Under the pieces are notes generated by a model. The model saw only the letters and a list, made by a program, of their open reading frames with translations. It did no database searches and was not told the origin of the DNA. Source: Sipunculus nudus (taxonomy: Eukaryota; Annelida; Sipuncula; Golfingiida; Sipunculidae). From it: a DNA stretch of 64,000 nt. The position numbers were made by a program, and so were the translations under genes. Shown piece after piece: positions 61,019 through 64,000 of the stretch; positions within the stretch are counted from its first letter, which is position 1; every line of letters begins with the position of its first letter. The stretch is taken from assembly GCA_026874595.1 (NCBI GenBank), contig CM049315.1, positions 11,780,664 through 11,844,663 on the forward strand. The letters are read 5' to 3'.

Positions 61019-61619
61019 ATTTAAAATAACTTATAAAGTATCCATTGTAATTGTTGTTAGGTTAGCCAAATCAAATTCTTTCTATTAGAATCAGAATCTG
61101 TAGCATCAGAAGTGGCATTTAGTACCTCTGACCTAAGGCTGTCAGAGTGCCGTGCTCTCTAATGTTTAGAACATTGAGGATGCAAATATTTTCATAATTT
61201 TTTACACTTCATAGCCTACAAATAATCTGTCAATTAAAATACAATAAGATTCCTTCATAACTTAGGATATTGATAAATCCCCTGCATGTTTGCTGAATGT
61301 CTGACCTCCTACATGTATGTCACCCATAGGTTTTGAGACTCATGGTCAAGGAAGTCAAGGCACTGGAAATGACAGTGGTCAGCATGAATATGGGAGTTAC
61401 GCTTTGTTTGTGCATTCTTATGTACTCTTCTGTGTTAATTCCACACTTGTAGCCTAATGTTAAGATCTGTAGCTATTTACAACAATATTGATGCAACAGG
61501 ATGACTACTGTAGTGCACTTATCCATGCAACTAGGGTCATAATTTAAAGTACTGGTTCTGGTAGGCTCTATCAGTCAAATTCATATAAATGCCTCGGTGG
61601 TGTATTCACAGTGACTAAC
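61019..61619 (-). other. Upstream of UGDH coding region, nothing recognised
   Basis: Could hold UGDH 5' UTR exon or intron sequence; no CpG-rich or TATA-type promoter signal stands out. Confidence 0.4.
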
Positions 61620-61623
61620 AGTT

Positions 61624-61646
61624 GTGTGTGTGTGTGTGTGTGTGTG

Positions 61647-61688
<42 letters not shown>
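61624..61688. repeat. (TG)n-(TA)n microsatellite
   Basis: About 12 TG units then about 18 TA units. ORFs across it are artefacts. Confidence 0.97.
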
Positions 61689-61692
<4 letters not shown>

Positions 61693-64000
61693 ATATTGTT
61701 AGACTTGAGAATACAGCAGTTAAAATTACTCCATGCCTCTTATCCTTGGCAGGTTTAACATACATATTGCCAGGGAACTATCAATCCAGGTATCTCCAGT
61801 ATGTCCACCAATAACACAATCTTGTACTGTAGTGTGGCTTCCTGTGTCTGTGGATGTTATTTCAGGGTCATGTTGCCTCCAGTCAACCTGACCATTCTTT
61901 TCAATACAGGCCAAGACAAGCTATCCTTTATAATGTACTTTCACAGTCATGTAGTGTAGATCTGAACCCGACTTCTCTTGGAATGCATATTCAAGATTTT
62001 ATCCACTTGACCATTCCCCCCACCCCAACAAACCTTACTATTGCTTACTTGTTTCAAGACTCATAAAATTAATTGTTTATAATACCAAGTTACTTCATCC
62101 TAGTCATCAACTGTGGAAGTTTTCTTCTAAAAAAATGAAGACATCTGTACCGTTGGAAAAACATGTGACCCAGATTAGTTGTTAATGTTTTTGTTAATAA
62201 ACTTTGCAGTAGCTTTGGGTGTATATTTCTGCATAATTGATAAACTCTTAAGTACCTTGAGGCCTGCATTTTGTCAAAGTCTTTTTAAAAATCTAGACAA
62301 GGTATTTTTGTACACAGATGGAAAAAAGTAGAGATAGACATAGATGTAAATGTGAATTCCATTTTACTTCACTAACAGAGGTAACAGCAAATGTTTCTCA
62401 TGGTCCATCTGGTCGCAGTGTACATATCTTTAAATAATTATTGGTCTATTCTGTCATTTGACAAATGACATTGTGATGACGTGCAATGGACCAAACTGCT
62501 TAATTACTTATTTAATCAAAGTGAAATTCATCATTGTGACTATCAATATACCATGTCAACCAAACCTCAAAGTTTTCTGAAACATTAAAAAAACCCAGCT
62601 AAATGAGAACTTTCTATTCAAACTTATCCAAGCTTTCCTGATATTCACAATCAGATAATTGAATATCCACAGTAAGGATACACATAAATCATGAATAGCA
62701 GCAGGGAAAGTTACCCTGAGAAGGGAACAGCTGATGATAGTACTTTATACTTGTGGTATTGTAAAACTTCAGCATTATCAGAGGACAAGTTTTAAAGTCC
62801 ATAACACATTGTCAATATGTATAGCTGAGAAGTAAAAATGAAATTAAAGGCCTCTGTAGCAGGTGCATGGTTTCTTGATATTCAAGATCAATTTGGTCTC
62901 GGTTTGAATGTATCTTGTGCATGGCAAGCACATGGTCTATGCAGATTTGGATCAAACATGAACTGTCCTGGGATTAGCCACTGATCATGACAGAAAAAAC
63001 AAAACTCATTTTGTGACTTGTAATAACATATATGATTTATATCATAACTGATGTTGGTGGAACACAACAGTTGTCAGTGACACAACTCATCTGTGTCCCT
63101 GCCTTGTTAATACCCAGTCTGTGTCTCAAACTCAGCTCTTTTGTATAAATCCTGAGACATTTGATATTATGTTGAGAAGTATCCCTTGCAGTGATGGTAC
63201 AACTTTTATTATCTGAAATAGATTAAAAAATTTATTATATGTATATTATTGATTATAGTAATTTTAAAGCAACTTTAAGATGTATCAAGAAGGTGCAGTA
63301 CCAGCTATCATATTTGGAATCAAAGGTGTAAAATAATGAATGAGTGATGTCCCTGTAATTACATACTTTAAACGACAGTACAAAACAGACTCCACACAGG
63401 TAGATTATAACTGCAAAACATCAATAATCTTCATATGTCACTGAAGAGTATTCAAGATCAAACTTTTGCCCAAGCATCTTGTAGGGAATGTCAAGCCTGG
63501 AAAGAACTCATTAACCCTGATTGAAACAAGGGTTATTGTTTTCACTTGATTCTGTGTTTGTTCAATGTCCACAAAATATCTGAAAAACAGTATCATGGAA
63601 GTTATTGATATTTGCCATAGGTTGGTTTTGTGAAAATCTCAAAAGAAGTTAAATTTTGGTGTAAATCCAAACGTCATTAACCCCTGGATGGGTATTTTAT
63701 GATTTTTATAGCATATTTGTTTACACCAAGACTTAGCATGTGTCCATATGGATATCTCTGGAGTGACAATCATGTCACTGCCATTTCTAAGCACCACATT
63801 TGAACACTCTTCTGCAGAGGATTTGCGTGCCCATTTCAGACACCTTTTTAACATATTTTTAAATTAAATGAATCTCATTATAAAGCCAAAAACAGTCTCA
63901 GTTCAACTTGTCTGCTGACAAACACATGTGTACGTGTATGCATTTTGTTAAATAGGAGGTACCTCCTCTCTTTCCATGGTGAAAAGAATCTGATTCTAAT
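61689..64000. other. Right end of window, nothing recognised
   Basis: AT-rich DNA with no supported exon, RNA gene or repeat array. Short ORFs (such as at 61854-62066 and 63639-63854) have no recognisable domain. UGDH 5' UTR exon(s) may lie here or beyond. Confidence 0.4.

Overview
The window looks like nuclear DNA of an invertebrate animal, most likely a mollusc and probably a bivalve. This rests on two conserved metazoan genes split into many small exons with GT-AG borders, AT-rich introns of 0.4 to 14.6 kb, and a dense load of short non-autonomous repeats with internal tandem units, of a kind common in bivalve genomes. The species assignment is an inference. No operons, phage, CRISPR arrays or bacterial features are seen.

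Only two protein-coding genes can be supported, and they converge tail to tail. TAF7, the TFIID subunit of 55 kDa, lies on the + strand at 656-9974. It enters the window already in progress: eight exons give the C-terminal 275 residues and the stop codon, and the N-terminal exons lie to the left of the window. UGDH (UDP-glucose 6-dehydrogenase) lies on the - strand. All eleven coding exons are present, from the ATG at 56710 to the stop at 19633, and encode 478 residues with every main catalytic residue in place. Its 5' UTR exon(s) and promoter were not found; an acceptor four bases before the ATG shows that they lie further right. The 9.7 kb between the two stop codons holds 3' UTR and intergenic DNA of unknown split, one 16-bp minisatellite and simple repeats.

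The rest of the window is introns and repeats. (1) Helitron/Helentron-like elements end in a short hairpin followed by CTAG (1-617 and 21547-22130). (2) A second family has a distinctive two-part terminal hairpin (3' ends at 1211, 31149, 53590, 54245 and 58598). Several members carry tandem units with nuclear-receptor-type DR1 motifs. (3) Foldback or TIR elements lie at 4650-5281, 19975-20600, 45101-46031 and 47931-48230. (4) tRNA-like SINEs lie near 23.1 and 24.8 kb. (5) There are many minisatellites.

The most striking structure is a repeated link between tandem duplication and splice sites. The UGDH intron between coding exons 6 and 7 is about 98% one 20-bp minisatellite, beginning two bases inside the intron. 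Two other UGDH introns carry minisatellites made of copies of the neighbouring 3' splice site, one including the first ~24 bases of the exon. Single partial duplications of acceptor regions occur beside UGDH coding exon 10 and the first visible TAF7 exon. Other notable signals are an A-B-A-C-B pattern of apparently identical blocks at 48.7-52.7 kb and a recurring GGTGGCGCCACC core in several repeat families.

All long ORFs outside these exons (up to 703 residues) are by-products of tandem repeats and were not annotated as genes.
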